The position numbers were made by a program, and so were the translations under genes. Of a stretch of DNA of 64,000 nt, positions 1-13,600 are shown piece after piece. The stretch lies in NCBI RefSeq assembly GCF_963675165.1, contig NC_087386.1:5901566-5965565 (forward strand), in the 5' to 3' direction. The notes beneath the pieces are model-generated. The model was not told where the DNA came from and searched no databases. It worked only from the letters and a program-made list of their open reading frames with translations. The first letter of the stretch is position 1. The number at the start of each line of letters is the position of its first letter. The stretch is from Halichondria panicea (Eukaryota > Porifera > Demospongiae > Suberitida > Halichondriidae).

Positions 1-1194
1 CAGTATAGGGGGGTGGTCCACTGTGTGGGGGGAGACAATACGCACACTAGTGCAGTATAGGTGGGTGGTCCACTGTGTAGGGGGAGACAACACACACACT
101 AATGCAGTATAGGGGGGTGGTCTACTGTGTGGGGGGAGACAACACACGCACACTAATGCAGTATAGGGGGGTGGTCCACCGTGTGGGGGGAGACAACACA
201 CACACTAATGCAGTATAGGGGGTGGTCCACTGTGTGGGGGGAGACAACACGCACACTAATGCAGTATAGGGGGGTGGTCCACTGTGTGGGGGGAGACAAC
301 ACACACACTAGTGCAGTATAGGGGGGTGGTCCACTGTGTGGGGGGAGACAACACACACACTAGTGCAGTATAGGGGGGTGGTCCACTGTGTGGGGGGAGA
401 CAATACACACACTAGTGCAGTATAGGGGGGTGGTCCACTGTGTGGGGGGAGACAACACACACACTAATGCAGTATAGGGGGGTGGTCCACTGTGTGGGGG
501 GAGACAATACACACACTAATGCAGTATAGGGGGTGGTCCACTGTGTGGGGGGAGACAACACACACACTAATGCAGTATAGGGGGGTGGTCCACTGTGTGG
601 GGGGAGACAATACACACACTAATGCAGTATAGGGGGTGGTCCACTGTGTGGGGGGAGACAACACACACACTAATGCAGTATAGGGGGGTGGTCCACTGTG
701 TGGGGGGAGACAACACACACACTAATGCAGTATAGGGGGGTGGTCCACTGTGTGGGGGGAGACAACACACACACTAATGCAGTATAGGGGGGTGGTCCAC
801 TGTGTGGGGGGAGACAATACACACACTAGTGCAGTATAGGGGGGGTGGTCCACCGTGTGGGGGGAGACAACACACACGTTAATGCAGTATAGGGGGGTGG
901 TCCACCGTGTGGGGGGAGACAACACACACACTAATGCAGTATAGGGGGGTGGTCCACCGTGTGGGGGGAGACAATACACACACTAATGCAGTATAGGGGG
1001 GTGGTCCACTGTGTGGGGGGAGACAATACACACACTAATGCAGTATAGGGGGGTGGTCCACCGTGTGGGGGGGAGACAATACACACACTAATGCAGTATA
1101 GGGGGGTGGTCCACTGTGTGGGGGGAGACAATACACACACTAATGCAGTATAGGAGGGTGGTCCACTGTGTGGGGGGAGACAATACACACACTA
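1..1194. repeat. 52-bp minisatellite array 1 (runs off the left edge)
   Basis: About 23 head-to-tail copies of a 51-53 bp unit containing GTGGTCCACTGTGTGGGG and ending in CACACACTAATG. Units differ by single bases, mainly the length of the G run and CACGCA versus CACACA. The array ends at the same junction (AATGGATACACAG) as array 2, so both belong to the duplicated segment. The proline-rich open frames across it are produced by the repeat and show no sign of being genes. Confidence 0.97.
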
Positions 1195-1385
1195 ATGGAT
1201 ACACAGTCAAGGATGTTGTGGGAACACTATTAAAAGAGCCCCTCTATTATGACCTGCACTAATTATACCCGCCCACACACATTGTTCACAGCAACAATGG
1301 AGCTACATCAGCACACACTGAGATGGCTACTGGCTATACTAACAAAGAGCAGATGACACCGCAGCCTTAAGGGGGAAGGGCTTAC

Positions 1386-1723
1386 CAAGGTTGTCCAACT
1401 TAATGTTGAGGAAGTCCTGAGCAGTGTGGTCCAGGCTCTCATAGTCCTCTGGTTTGACCATGAACCCCAACACCTCGGTGTTCAGAATGTGCATAGGCAG
1501 ATCTACAGTGGAGGGAAGGGGACAATTCAAACTTGTTCTACATGTACATACCTGTACCATAATAAAGTGCACAGGTCAGCAAATAATGTATTCAGTGCAA
1601 GCCTCGTACATATAGACAAGTTATCCCCTCCCTATGGACTGTACATGCACTGACTTACCTTTGCTGATCCATCAGAATCCGTAGTGTCCTGTTGTTCACC
1701 AGAAAGTTGTCACAGTCTAGCCG
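1386..1723 (-). CDS. Two putative exons of an unrecognised gene (copy A)
   Basis: Reading leftwards there is a 65-nt exon-like block (1659-1723, after TATCCAG, donor GTAAGTC). Next is a 117-nt block (1386-1502, after CTGTAG, donor GTAAGCC). The second block is open and encodes a segment with LPMHILNTEVLGFMVKPEDY. The splice phases of the two blocks do not match without a stop, so either an exon is missing or the gene is dead. Both blocks recur at 19080-19415 with mostly conservative changes. I do not recognise the protein, and no start or end is visible before the minisatellite. Confidence 0.3.
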
Positions 1724-2553
1724 CTGGATAAACAACAATTGTATAGGTAATCTGAGCTAGATACTGTGGATACCAAAATTGCAATAACTAAAACTGTATC
1801 TACTACTGTCTTGGGCAGACCAACAGTGGTTGAAATAAAGAGGTGGTCTGCTGACACAGGTCCAAACACATGCTATGGAGACTTTGGGCCTCATTAACCT
1901 GGCTGTATTATAGAGGGTGACCTGCTTACAGGGTGACCACTATAGACAGGTTTCACTGTATCATAATGGCACAGTGCATCCAGCTTAGAGAGTAGATTAC
2001 CACAAATTTGTGAGTAGCTGTACTTAAATGTAAATCTCGGAACCTTTCTAAGAAATTGTGCTGATACTAATGTGTAGGTGAATGACCAAGCTACAACATA
2101 CTCAAAAATGTTTCCATGGAAACATAAGGTGGTGGGTTTGTGGTGATTAATAGAACAACAACAAATTGTTATAGTGGTTGATAAAGCGGCATTGGTTTGT
2201 GGTTTGCAGCTGCTGATGTCATCAAAACAGTAGAAAATAGTAATTATGTAGCTTTTCAGTGTTATCTCAACAATGGGATATAGGATGTTCTTGGTATCAA
2301 AATGTAGCCCATTTATCTGTTAACTTACTACAGAAATTTGAAAGCTAAGCTATTAATTTGTCAGAAGTTATTACTCTATTAATGCAAATAGAAAAAGATC
2401 TCCAAGGTTACCATAGATACACAGCCAAACTGACTTCCCTCACTATTCAGTAGAGGGAGCATTGGACTCAAACAAAGATCTACAAACAGACAGCTAGCTT
2501 CAACATGTATTAACACACAAGCACCCTCTGTAAAGGAATACTCCATCTCTCAC

Positions 2554-3018
2554 CATAATGAAGAGGTGTCTGATTGTCTGTGTCCTCAATATTAACATCT
2601 GCTCCCCTCATCACAAGTAGTTTCACCATGTTCAGGTTGCCACAGTCACAGGCCCAGTGAAGAAGACCCATCCCCTGTATCATGAAATGCATCTCTATAA
2701 TTATACATGTGCAAGTATGTGTACAGCATTCTACAATTAGCATTAGTCTCAAACATTCAACACGCTCAGTTAGTTCAAATTATACAGCAATTTTCTTATA
2801 ATTGGAGAGTCTTTTCAGAATGTGTATATCAACTATATAACTATTTTGGCACATAATTACAGGAATGAACTATATTATAACATTATTAACCTGTCTACTC
2901 ACCTCTTGGTCAGTTTGATTGACATTGGTGTCAGAGAGTAGAGATCGTAATTTCTTTTCATTCCCCTCCTTACACCAGTCGAACATTGTCTTCTTGTCGT
3001 CAGTTAGTGCCTCCTCTG
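2554..3018 (-). pseudogene. ACBD6-like ankyrin gene fragment (copy A)
   Basis: Exon 2903 to about 3018 encodes an acidic lead-in, then TMFDWCKEGNEKKLRSLL and NVNQTDQE. Exon 2554-2674 (121 nt) encodes MGLLHWACDCGNLNMVKLLV followed by the start of a second repeat ending TPLHY. This pattern (FDWC...GLLHWACDRG...TALHY) is typical of the C-terminal ankyrin part of acyl-CoA-binding domain protein 6. The N-terminal acyl-CoA-binding domain is absent. The 5' side runs straight into a truncated FATP exon with a stop between, and no third ankyrin exon is found downstream. It is best read as a fragment captured by rearrangement; similarity to other ankyrin proteins cannot be excluded. Confidence 0.55.
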
Positions 3019-3055
3019 TGTCTCATCCAGCCAGAGTGCTTTCCTGCATGACCAC

Positions 3056-4115
3056 AGTCCCCACAATGGCAGCCATTCCAGCACGCCCCTCGTTACCAGG
3101 CACCTCAACACCGTACACCACCACATCCGTCAACTTCAACACAGTAGCAATACGAGTCTCAACCTCTGCCGTGGATACGTTCTCCCCCTTCCAACGAAAC
3201 GTGTCCCCAGATCGATCACAGAAATACACCCAACCTTCCTCGTCAATGCGCATTATGTCTCCAGTTCTGAAAAAAGCATCTCCTGCTTTGAAACAATTCC
3301 TAAGAATTTTCTTTGCCGAGTTTTCTTTGTTTCGATATCCGTAGAAGGGAGAGACTTAAGTAATCTCACAAACAGTTTCACCAGGTTCGCTCACACCACA
3401 CTCGACACAGAAACCATTCTCATCTTTTAGGTAATCGCCAGTCTCCGGATGAAGCTTCAATATAGTGACGTTTTGAAGGGATGGTACAAACAGTGGGAGA
3501 GCTCCAACAGATCCTGGCTTGACAATCCTGGCTTGTTGTCAATGTTGATGATACCAAAGTTGCCCTCAGTGGAGCCATAAAACTCGATAATGTGATCCAC
3601 TTCAAATCGTTTCTGGAACTCCAGCCACAGCTCTTTTCTGAGTCCTGCAGTGATGATTAGACGTACTTTGTGTGTCAGTGGATTGAGGGGGTTGGGCCAA
3701 CACGTAGCGATTCAACTCCCCAATCGTGCACACCATCTGCACAGTGGGGGAGTAAGTGGATATAAATGAAGTGATGTCACCCGTACACAGTGATACATAG
3801 CTCAAGTTGTGTAGTGAAAGCAAAGGCAAGAATAGCTGAAAGCATAACAACACGTACTGTCTATCTAAGACATTAATGTAAGTGGGTCAGCCCCAGTCAA
3901 TTAGCCAACTCACAGTGCAGTTGTACTTTGCACTATCAGTCCAACAGTGTTTGGCAGAGAACTTTTTCCTAATGACGAGAGTGGCTCCTGTGTAGATCAT
4001 AGGCCCTCCACTGTGTGCGAGGCCGTGGGAATGGTAGAGGGGCAGGACAGAGTACACACAGTCACTGTCAGTCACTCCTCCGGCAATCACAAAGAAAGTA
4101 GGAGAACGAAACAAT
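3056..4115 (-). pseudogene. FATP/SLC27A pseudogene, 5' and 3' truncated (copy A)
   Basis: Two blocks match exons 4 (3914-4115, 202 nt) and 5 (3736 down to about 3056) of the intact FATP gene at 31316-34871. Recognisable motifs include YSVLPLYHSHG and [17 protein letters not shown]. The copy is dead: a 14-bp tandem duplication near 3520 shifts the frame, an in-frame TAA interrupts ITKVSPFYG (near 3357), and the CDS breaks off after GMAAIVGT into unrelated ACBD6-like sequence. Exons 1-3, which carry the membrane segment and the AMP-binding TSGTTG motif, are missing. Instead a kinase gene starts about 510 bp away on the other strand. Confidence 0.88.
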
Positions 4116-4623
4116 CTGTGAGAGAGAGGGACGGGATTAGTACACTCTGATACTCAAGGTGTGTGTGTGTGTGAGGTATCTAGTGGTGGGGTAGCTGAGA
4201 TAATAAGGTGCAATTCTGTACACAATAATAACAGACTGAAATGATAAAATCCACAGATATATGCAGCTAGCTAGCTAGATGGTCGTTGAAAGGTACATGA
4301 CTTAGAAGATCTGACACCTCTCAGATGCAGACACATGAGAGTAGTGACAATGATATCTTAGCCAGCTGATGGAGGTATCTATTGTAGGGTGGGAGGGTAC
4401 TCACACTCACCATGAATTGTGTTGCCTATACAGTAGGTCTTTAGATTCTCCATTCGCCATGGTCCAAGACACATCATGCAAGTTCTTGAATTTATTTATG
4501 TGGTAAAGATCATTAAGCCTCTGAAATACACCGCGGTTACAGAATACCAATTATTTGGGCATGCGCAGTAGGAGTTTGTGTCATTGACCAACAAGATCTC
4601 CCCTTTTTCTGCAAAAGTCCAAA
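4116..4623. promoter_or_regulatory. Upstream region of kinase-ankyrin gene A
   Basis: This 508-bp stretch separates the truncated FATP exon (minus) from the kinase start codon (plus). Its first part resembles FATP intron 3, with a short GT tract. The part nearest the gene contains GCATGCGCAGTAGGAG and is conserved upstream of copy A' (22404-22936), so it probably holds the kinase promoter. I see no TATA box. No transcript start can be fixed from sequence alone. Confidence 0.35.
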
Positions 4624-7600
4624 ATGGCTACAAGAAGTGACCTTGATGCTCTGGTGGTCCAGGTGGAAGGATTGGGTCTAGAGGAGAACAAAGCTGGTCA
4701 TGGGGCTTATGGCTGTGTCTTTAGAGTGACGGTGAATGGAAGAGACTGCATTGCTAAGAAGGTACACCACATATTGCTCCAAGAGCAATCCCTTGGACAG
4801 AGGGAGAGGATTTTAACAAATTTCCGTCATGAGTGTCATATTCTGAGCGGTCTGGATCACCCTAACATTGTCGGTTTCGTTGGAGTCCATTACGGCCGCG
4901 ATAAGAACGACATCAGTCTAATAATGGAGAGGCTTCATTCCGACTTGGCCAAATTCCTTGAAACCCATCGAGACACGAATATCGCCACTAGAATCCATAT
5001 CCTGTATGATGTATCCAAGGGCCTACACTATCTCCACTCTCTGACCCCTCCCCTCATCCATCGTGACCTCACTGCTCCCAACATCCTGCTCACTGAGGAC
5101 CTCACTGCCAAGATCGGAGACCTGGGTGTCTCCAGGTATGTTTTGTTTTTTTGCAACAAAGGAAAATGTTTTTTTTTTTATGAGTTAGAGACAAAAAGGA
5201 GATTTACTTAATGTGGGAAAACAAAGGCAGACATGTAAAACCTAATGTTAATTTGCAGGTATGTTGATCTGGAGAGATTGACTCATGTTCTGACAAACGT
5301 CCCGGGAAATCCAACCTACATGCCTCCCGAGTGTCATGTGGAGCCGCCCACCTACACTACCAAGCTGGACATCTTCTCATTCGGTCATCTCATCATTCAC
5401 ACTGTTATCGGTGATTTCCCTAAAGTCAAAAACGTACCTCAAAGTATTCGCAACTATTTCCACTCTATCAGAGGAAAGGAGGAGCTCATGCGTCGAAGCA
5501 CTGCTGTCCATGGTGACAAAATGGGGGAGAAACACGCTCTTTATCCTCTTGTTGTTAGCTGCCTCCATGACCGACCTCAACAGAGACCATCAGTTGACGA
5601 AGTGATTGTCTCACTCAGAAAGCTGTGTCTACAGCACCCCAGGATGGTACGTGAGTGAGTGGGTGGAGGTATCAAATGTGCATTGTCAGCTTATATAGTG
5701 TTAGTGTCGACTGTATGCTGGTACTTCTGTGTGGGTGGCTATAGAATCTTGAACAGTATATAACATGTACATACAATTTGTGTCATTCCATCTTTTGGGT
5801 GTGTTTACTGATAGCGTATTTTCTCCCAGGCATTTCTAGATGCTTGTGAGAGGGGTGATGTGGGTGTGGTTCTGGAGCTACTGGAGTGTGGGGCTGATCC
5901 CAACCAGGCAGACAAGGTGAGGGGAATACTGTCTACAGTGCCAATATGTCCGTTGGTTGATGATCTTGTCTCTACAGGATGGTTGGACTGCTCTTTACTG
6001 GGCCAGTAGGAATGGACATGATGAGATAGTGAGGGTCCTCTTAGCAGCCAAGGCTACAGTCAACACTCAGATCAAGGTTTGTTTTGTTGTACAAATACAT
6101 TTCCCACAACATGCTGTTTACATTGTTTTCCTCCTATGTACAGGAGGGAGAGACCCCTCTTTGGACAGCCAGTTTCTATGGTCACCAGAAATGTATGGAG
6201 CTCCTAATCGATGCTGGGGCCAATGTTGATGTACCCAAAGAGGTGAGTGTAAGTAGCTGTACACACATAGCCTCGATTCCAGGCCAATTAAAGTATGGCC
6301 TGGTACTTATTGCATGGTGATAGTGAGCATGTGATAGTTTATTCTCCAGAATCTGGGGAATCCCCTCTTTTCTTTCTCTCAACTATTTTCTATCTTATGT
6401 ACATCAGCTTAGCTCTCTATTGCGTTGTTCCAGAAGGCTTTCAAACTAGTTGGAAGCCAAAATAGGCTCTCATCCACCTCTATGACGGCTGTGTGGTCAG
6501 AATGTCTTAGCTTAGATCTGTACAGGCTATGGGAAGTGTATGGTGCCTCTTGACTGCTTCTTGCAAAGACAACCTGGCTATAGGACCATCGTAGACGTAG
6601 ATGAAAGCCTCCAAACTAGTGTTCAAGCCTTCTAAGCAATAGATGCAGCTTCACGGAGCTCAGTATGGAGATAAAATATTACGGAACATATTCTTAGTAA
6701 AGGGACTAAATTACGGGTACTAATGTTTTACGTTCGTAGTACGATTACCCTTATTCTGAAGGTACCAGGCCGTATTTTAATGCGGCCTGGAATCTAGGCT
6801 ACTATACACACATCTCAGAGGTCACTAGCCACAGAGCCTCCCCATGTTCTGTTGACCTGGTCTATTAGACACCAGAGCTAGTCATATTTGTGTAGAGAGC
6901 ACTGGTAGTTGGTGTACCGAGGTACGACACGCATCTCGTGATCTCTCTTTTCATTGCATTCCAATGTAATGCACAATAACTTTGACTAAGGCTCAAGGGT
7001 AGTATAGTTTAGACCTAGAGGTAACAGTTTCCGTCGCTGAACCCGTAAATGTCATCACAATGGAATATTCAATTAAAAAACAATGTCGTACCTCCTCTGC
7101 CCTGACATCAGAGGAGGTACGACTAGCGTGCCTCGATTAGGCTAATTGCCTCTGCAATACCACTGAGCGTGGGTGTAACCACGCCTCGATTATCCGCCCA
7201 CGCTCAACGGTATTGCAGAGGCAATTAGCCTAATCGAGGCACGCGTGTCTCGGTTACACCCACGCTCAGTGGTATTGCAGAGGCAATTAGCCTAATCGAG
7301 GCACGCGTGTCGTACCTCCTCTGCGCTGACATTAGTGTAGATAGTCATGTGATATTGTATGAGTGATATTGTGTAATGAGTGGATCTGTACTATCTTGAC
7401 TCTGTACAGGGTGGAGCCACAGCATTGTGGGTAGCTGCTCAGAATGGTCATGTGAGGGCAGTGGAATTGTTGATTGCTGCCAAAGCTAGAGTTGACATTC
7501 AAAATAAGGTGAGATTTACTAGAGTAGTGGATTGAGTAGTGGATTAGCTGGTCCAGTTGCCGGTTAGTGTAAAGCTGGAATGCGGAATAGAACGGAAGAT

Positions 7601-10600
7601 GGAATGACTAAAAAGAGAGCTGCTGATGGTGCTCTGTATTTTTTTAGTGTAGTATGGACTTAAATACTTGTAAAAAGTGCTACAGAAGCCTTTTATAGAG
7701 ACAAAGCTAATTTTAGAAGACTATTACTAGTAAAAAGTAGACTGAGTATAACTAGTGTTCAAGCTGGCGCTGTGCTAATGCCTCTCGCCATGTTTTTGCT
7801 TTCGCTGAAAAGTATTAGAGTGTTATATTAGTTTCTATAATGAATATTAAAGTTAGCTTATCTATATAAAGTCACTGAGAAGAAAAGACTTATTTACATG
7901 CATCTATTGCTGTATTATGTGGCTTACCAGGACCTCAAGAAAGAAGAAAATTGATTCTTCCAGGATCTGTGTAGTTCAGTGTATATAATATCTAAGAAGA
8001 AAAGACCTGTGTACATGCATATTGTTATCTATATTGTTATATGGTAGTGTTTTGTGGCTTACCAGGCCTTCAAGACAAAGATGATTCTGCCAGGAGGATC
8101 TGGATCTGGATCTGGATCTTGGATATTATTTCTCACACATGGGGAATGAGCGCGCATGCGCATTACATTCACAGGAATAATTAAAGGGTGTGTCCAAAGA
8201 GATCAATTTTCACAAATGGCTACTGCTAGCTAGCTGTTTTAACAGATATTTTCTGAGTATTGTAGCTAACAAAAAGCTAGCGCTTTAGTGCAAGGCCAAC
8301 TCATATGTTGAATAGAAAGTTTGTGCGGACAGATGATGCTATGAAAGATTCTGAAGAGACTGCAACAGCCTTCAATGTGAGTCAAACTAGCCATAACTCG
8401 AGAAAGAAGCTTTAGTTTGCTAATCCACGAATCAAAATCCAAGAGAACGTGGCTAGAAGCCTATAGAAGCTGTTAGCTTTCGTCGCATTGCAACCGTTGA
8501 GCAGTTACAGCTGGAACAGACACACACACAGATACACACACACACACACACACACAGTCAGCTTTACCGTATCCCTCGCCTCGAGGCATAATTATAGTAG
8601 CAACATTGAACATTACAAATACACATAATTATACGTGTCTATAGACTTAGCGAAGTAATTATGTTGTGCCCAAAGTAAGGTGAAGTGTGAAGTCTATAGC
8701 TATACAGGACACTCCAAAGCTATACCTTTCTTCAATCTGCATGCCTGTAAAGTTTTGGCCCTTGGTGAAACTTTAAACGATTTGTGCGTGTTGAAGAGAC
8801 ACACTGACCAAGCCTTTTGCCATTGATTTCCACACACAATGGGTTGTAGAGTCAGCAAATTCCACATTTATACTCTGAACAATGAAACTCTGTTATCTCA
8901 ATATCTACCACTGTGCAACAGTGTGTGTAAGTTGTTGATCCTCTTTCCAATAACAGGTGTCATGTGATGATTACAGCCAGCTACATGTTCCGTTCCATAT
9001 CTGCATTCCAGCTTTTACACTAACCCTCCAGTTGCTGTTATACATAATTATAATTATGGTTTATGGTCTATATAACACAGGACAACCAGACAGCTCTATA
9101 TGCATGTAGCCAGTAACAACAGCATCGTGATCTCTTTTTTAATTGCATTCCAATCTTTTTTACATTGGTTTTCAATGTAGTGTGTTCCCAACAATAACTC
9201 TGACTAAGGCTCAAGGGTAGTATAGTTTAGACCTAGATCTAACTGTTTCTGTCGCTGAACCCCAGTGAACCCTATTCAATTAGTACAGGCTATGGGAAGT
9301 GTATGGTGCCTCTAGACTGCTTCTTGCGAAGACAACCTGGCTATAGGACCATCGTAGACGTAGATGAGAGCCTCCAAACTAGTGTTCAAGCCTTCTAAGC
9401 AATAGATACAGCTTCACGGAACTCAGTATGGAGATAAAATATTACGGAACATATTCTTAGGGACTAAATTACGGGTACTAAGGTTTTACGTTTGTAGTAC
9501 GATTACCCATATTCTGAAAGTACCAGGCAGTATTTTAATGCGGCCTGGAATCGAGGCTACTATACACACATCTCAGAGGCCACTAGCCACAAAGCCTCCT
9601 CATGTTCTGTTGACCTGGTCCATTAGACACCAGAGCTAGTCATGTTTGTGTAGAGAGCGCTGGTAGTTGGTGTACCGAGGTACAACACGCATATCGTGAT
9701 CTATCCAATCTTTTTTACATTGGTTTTCAATGCAATGTGTTCCCCACAATAACTCTGTTATTTTGTGACTAACGCTCTAGGGTAGTATAGTTTAGACCTA
9801 GATCTAACTGTTTCCGTTGCTGAACCCCAGTGAACCCTATTCAGTTAGGAGATATGCTTGCTACAAATGTTGAGAGCACTGCACCTTTCATATACATCTG
9901 GACGAGTTCTAACCAGGACCTCAGCTGGAGAAACACTATAGCTAGCCATAGAGACCTTGAGCAATGTACAGAGCCAGCTAAATTGTCAGTTACAAGTGTT
10001 GTACAAGCCTAGAGTTTGTCGTAGCAAGGTCACGATAAACTGCCAGCTAAGCAAACGTCATCAATTAAAAAAGTGTCCTCTGCCCTGACATTAGTGTAGA
10101 TAGTCATGTGATATTGTGTGATATTGTATGAGTGATATTGTGTAATGAGTGGATCTGTACTATCTTGACTCTGTACAGGATGGGACCACAGCATTGTGGG
10201 TAGCTGCTCAGAATGGTCATGTGAGGGCAGTGGAATTGTTGATTGCTGCCAAAGCTAGAGTTGACATTCAAAGGAAGGTGAGATTTACTATAGTGGATTG
10301 AGTAGTGGATTAGCTGGTCCAGTTGCCGGTTAGTGTAAAAGCTGGAATGCGGAATAGAACGAAAGATGGAATGACTAAAAAGAGAGCTGCTGATGGTGTT
10401 CTTAGTCTTAAATACTTGTGCTACAGAATTTTAGAAGACTATTACTATAGGAGTAAAAAATTAGACTGAGTATAATTATAGTAGCAACAGTGAACATTAC
10501 AAATACACATAATTATACGTGTCTATAGACTTAGCGAAGTAATTATGTTGTGCCCAAAGTAAGGTGGAGTGTGAAGTCTATAGCTATACAGGACACTCCA

Positions 10601-13600
10601 AAGCTATACATTTCTTCTATCTGCATGCCTGTAAAGTTTTGGCCCTTGGTGAAACTTTAAACGATTTGTGAGTGTTGAAGAGACACACTGACCAAGCATT
10701 TTGCCATTGATTTCCACACACATTGGGTTGTGGAGTCAGCAAATTCCACATTTATACTCTCAACAATGAAACTGTTATCTCAATATCTACCACTGTGCAA
10801 CAGTGTGTGTAAGTTGTTGATCCTCTTTCCAATAACAGGTGTCATGTGATGATTACAGCCAGCTACATGTTTCGTTCCATATCTGCATTCCAGCTTTTAC
10901 ACTAACCCTCCAGTTGCTGTTATACATAATTATAATTATGGTTTATGGGTCTATATAACACAGGACAACCAGACAGCTCTGTATGCATGTAGCCAGTAAC
11001 AACAGCATCGTCATCTCTCTTTTAATTGCATTCCAATTTTTTTTACATTGGTTCAGTGTAGTGTGTTCCCTACAATAACTCTGTTATTCTGTGACTAAGG
11101 CTCAAGGGTAGTATAGTTTAGACCTAGATCTAACTGTTTCCGTCGCTGAACCCCAGTGAACCCTATTCAGTTAGGAGATATGCTTGCTACAAATGTTGAG
11201 AGCACTGCACCTTTCATATACATCTGGACGAGTTCTAACCAGGACCTCAGCTGGAGAAACACTGTAGCTAGCCATAGAGACCTTGAGCAACGTACAGAGC
11301 TAGCTAAACAGCTAGTTACAAGCGTTCTACAGGCCTATAGAGTTTGTCGTAACAAGGTCGCGGTTAAGGTTACAGTATACTAATTGCTCATGAATGATTC
11401 ATAAGATATTTATTTCTCATCACAACGTTATTTTTGTAATTTGCAACGATTATCAATGGAAAGAGAACATGGAACAATGCTAGCTACAATAATAACTCAG
11501 AGTTTATATGTCTTGTAATCCAATGAAGTGGTCTGAGGTCAGCTGGAAAAACTGAGTATTTTGTCGTCAAATTTTGTTGACTGCATAGCTTCTAGGTTGT
11601 CTTTCTGACCAGTATTCGATGCCTAAAGACTTACTGGAGGGAGACTCGAAGAGATCTTGTTCATAGAGACCTTACAGCAAAAAATATATCCTTGTTACTA
11701 CTCTACAGTCGCTATATTAGCCTACAAAAACAGCTAGAAAAATAGCCGTAACTTTGTTGTATCTTACTCTCTTGGGAAAAACTCTTCCAGTCACCCTGCC
11801 CCTTTATTCGTATAATAAGAAACAGCAGAGTATACTGTAAGGAGGGGTTTCCTGGTGCCTGGAATTAACGCAGAGTAACCATTGCCAGATGAGAGCCATT
11901 TTACTAGCTGAACTACATTGAACACCCACGCAGATTTGAGCGTGGGTGGAACAGTATACCGTAACCTTAACTACCAGCTAAACAAACGTCATCACAAATG
12001 AAGAGTCAATTAAATAAGTGTCGTACCTCCTCTGCCCTGACATTAGTGTAGATATAGTCATGTGATATTGTATGACTGATAATATTATTTGTGTAATGAG
12101 TGGATCTGTACTATCTTGACTCTGTACAGGATGGAGTCACAGCATTGCACAAGGCCAGTCAGAAGGGTCACTGTGGAGTTGTTAGAATGTTGTTGGAGGC
12201 CAAGGCTGACGTTCACAACAAGAGTAATGTGAGTCACGCTGCATGGTGGTCTTTGTGTACTCTGCTGATTCCATAGTTGAGTGTGTGTACTGTCACCTCC
12301 GTGTTAGTCTCGTTCCTAGGCCGCTTTTTTCGAAGGGGGAAAAGGCCTGGTGTCCATTGCTTGGGTGTTAGTGCGCATGGTAATCGTGCACTAATGTAAA
12401 ACTTTTGCAAACTAGTCCGTTTACTAGGAATATGTTCCGTAATACGTACTTCCATACTGAAGCTATGGCTTATGCCCTCTATTGCGTTGTCCAAGAAAGC
12501 TGGTACACTTAGTCTGAGGCCAGTAGTCTCTAGTTCTACGATGGTCGTATAGTTGTCTTCTCAAGCAGCAGTTAGAAGTACCATAGGAAGCATGCACAAA
12601 GACTTGCTATAGCCAGTCCTTCCAAGCTCAGACATTCCGACCATACGACTGTCGTGAAGTAGACGAGAGGCTCTTCTGGCTTCAGACTAGTGTGCAAGCC
12701 TTCTTGATCAACACAATAGAAGCACAGCACGGTAGATAGGGGGAAAAGAAGGGGATTACCCATATTTTACAGCAAAACTAAGTGCATGCGCACTATCAGT
12801 AGACACCAGGCCGCATTTTCCTCCCTTCCATTCCATACAAAAGAATCGGCCTGGGAACGAGGCTACCTCTGTGTATGAGTGGACTGAGTAGTGGAGAGTG
12901 TACAATTAGCTGGTCCAGTTGCTGTGATATATAATTATATGGTTTATGGTCTATAACAGAACAACCAGACAGCTCTGTTTGTAGCCTGTCACCAGGGACA
13001 AGATGAGATAGTGAGTGTTCTCTTAGCAGCAAAGGCTACAGTCAACACTCAGGAGAAGGTTGGTTTTGTTGTACAAACACCATTTCCCACAACATGCTGT
13101 TTACATTTTTTTCCTCCTATGTACAGTCGGGAGCGACCCCTCTTTGGACAGCCAGTTTCAGTGGTCACCAGAAATGTACGGAGCTCCTAATCGATGCTGG
13201 GGCCAATGTTGATGTACCCAAAGAGGTGAGTGTAAGTAGCTGTACACACATCTCAGAGGCCACTAGCTCCCCATGTTCTGTTGACCTGGCCCATTATAGA
13301 CACCAGAGCTAGTCATGTTTGTGTAGAGAGCACTGGTAGTTGGTGTATCGAGGTACAACACGCATCTCGTGATCTCTCTTTTAATTGCATTCCAAATATT
13401 TTTCACAGTAACTTTGATAAAGAATCAAGGGTAGTATAGTTTAGACCTAGATCTAACTGTTTCCGTGATCACTGAACCCCAGCTTCCATTAAAGATAAGG
13501 CCTGCTGCTGACTGCTTGCGCATGGATATTTTTCCTGTAAAATTCCTATTTTTATCAGTGAAAATATCCTGACAAAGAATACAAATTCTTATTGAAACTC

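Noticed and set aside
122..1188. Long proline-rich open frames across minisatellite 1 (and similar ones at 15.9-18.8 kb)
   Set aside because: The repeat unit happens to lack stops in some frames; unit-length changes shift the frame, and there is no start context or splice structure.
1386..1723. Joining the two unrecognised exons into one gene
   Set aside because: The 65-nt block leaves phase 2, whereas the open frame of the next block needs phase 1; the joined frame stops early.
2919..3344. Plus-strand 141-aa frame
   Set aside because: It is the antisense shadow of the FATP pseudogene and ACBD6-like exons; the same applies to 21236-21745 and 31566-31862.
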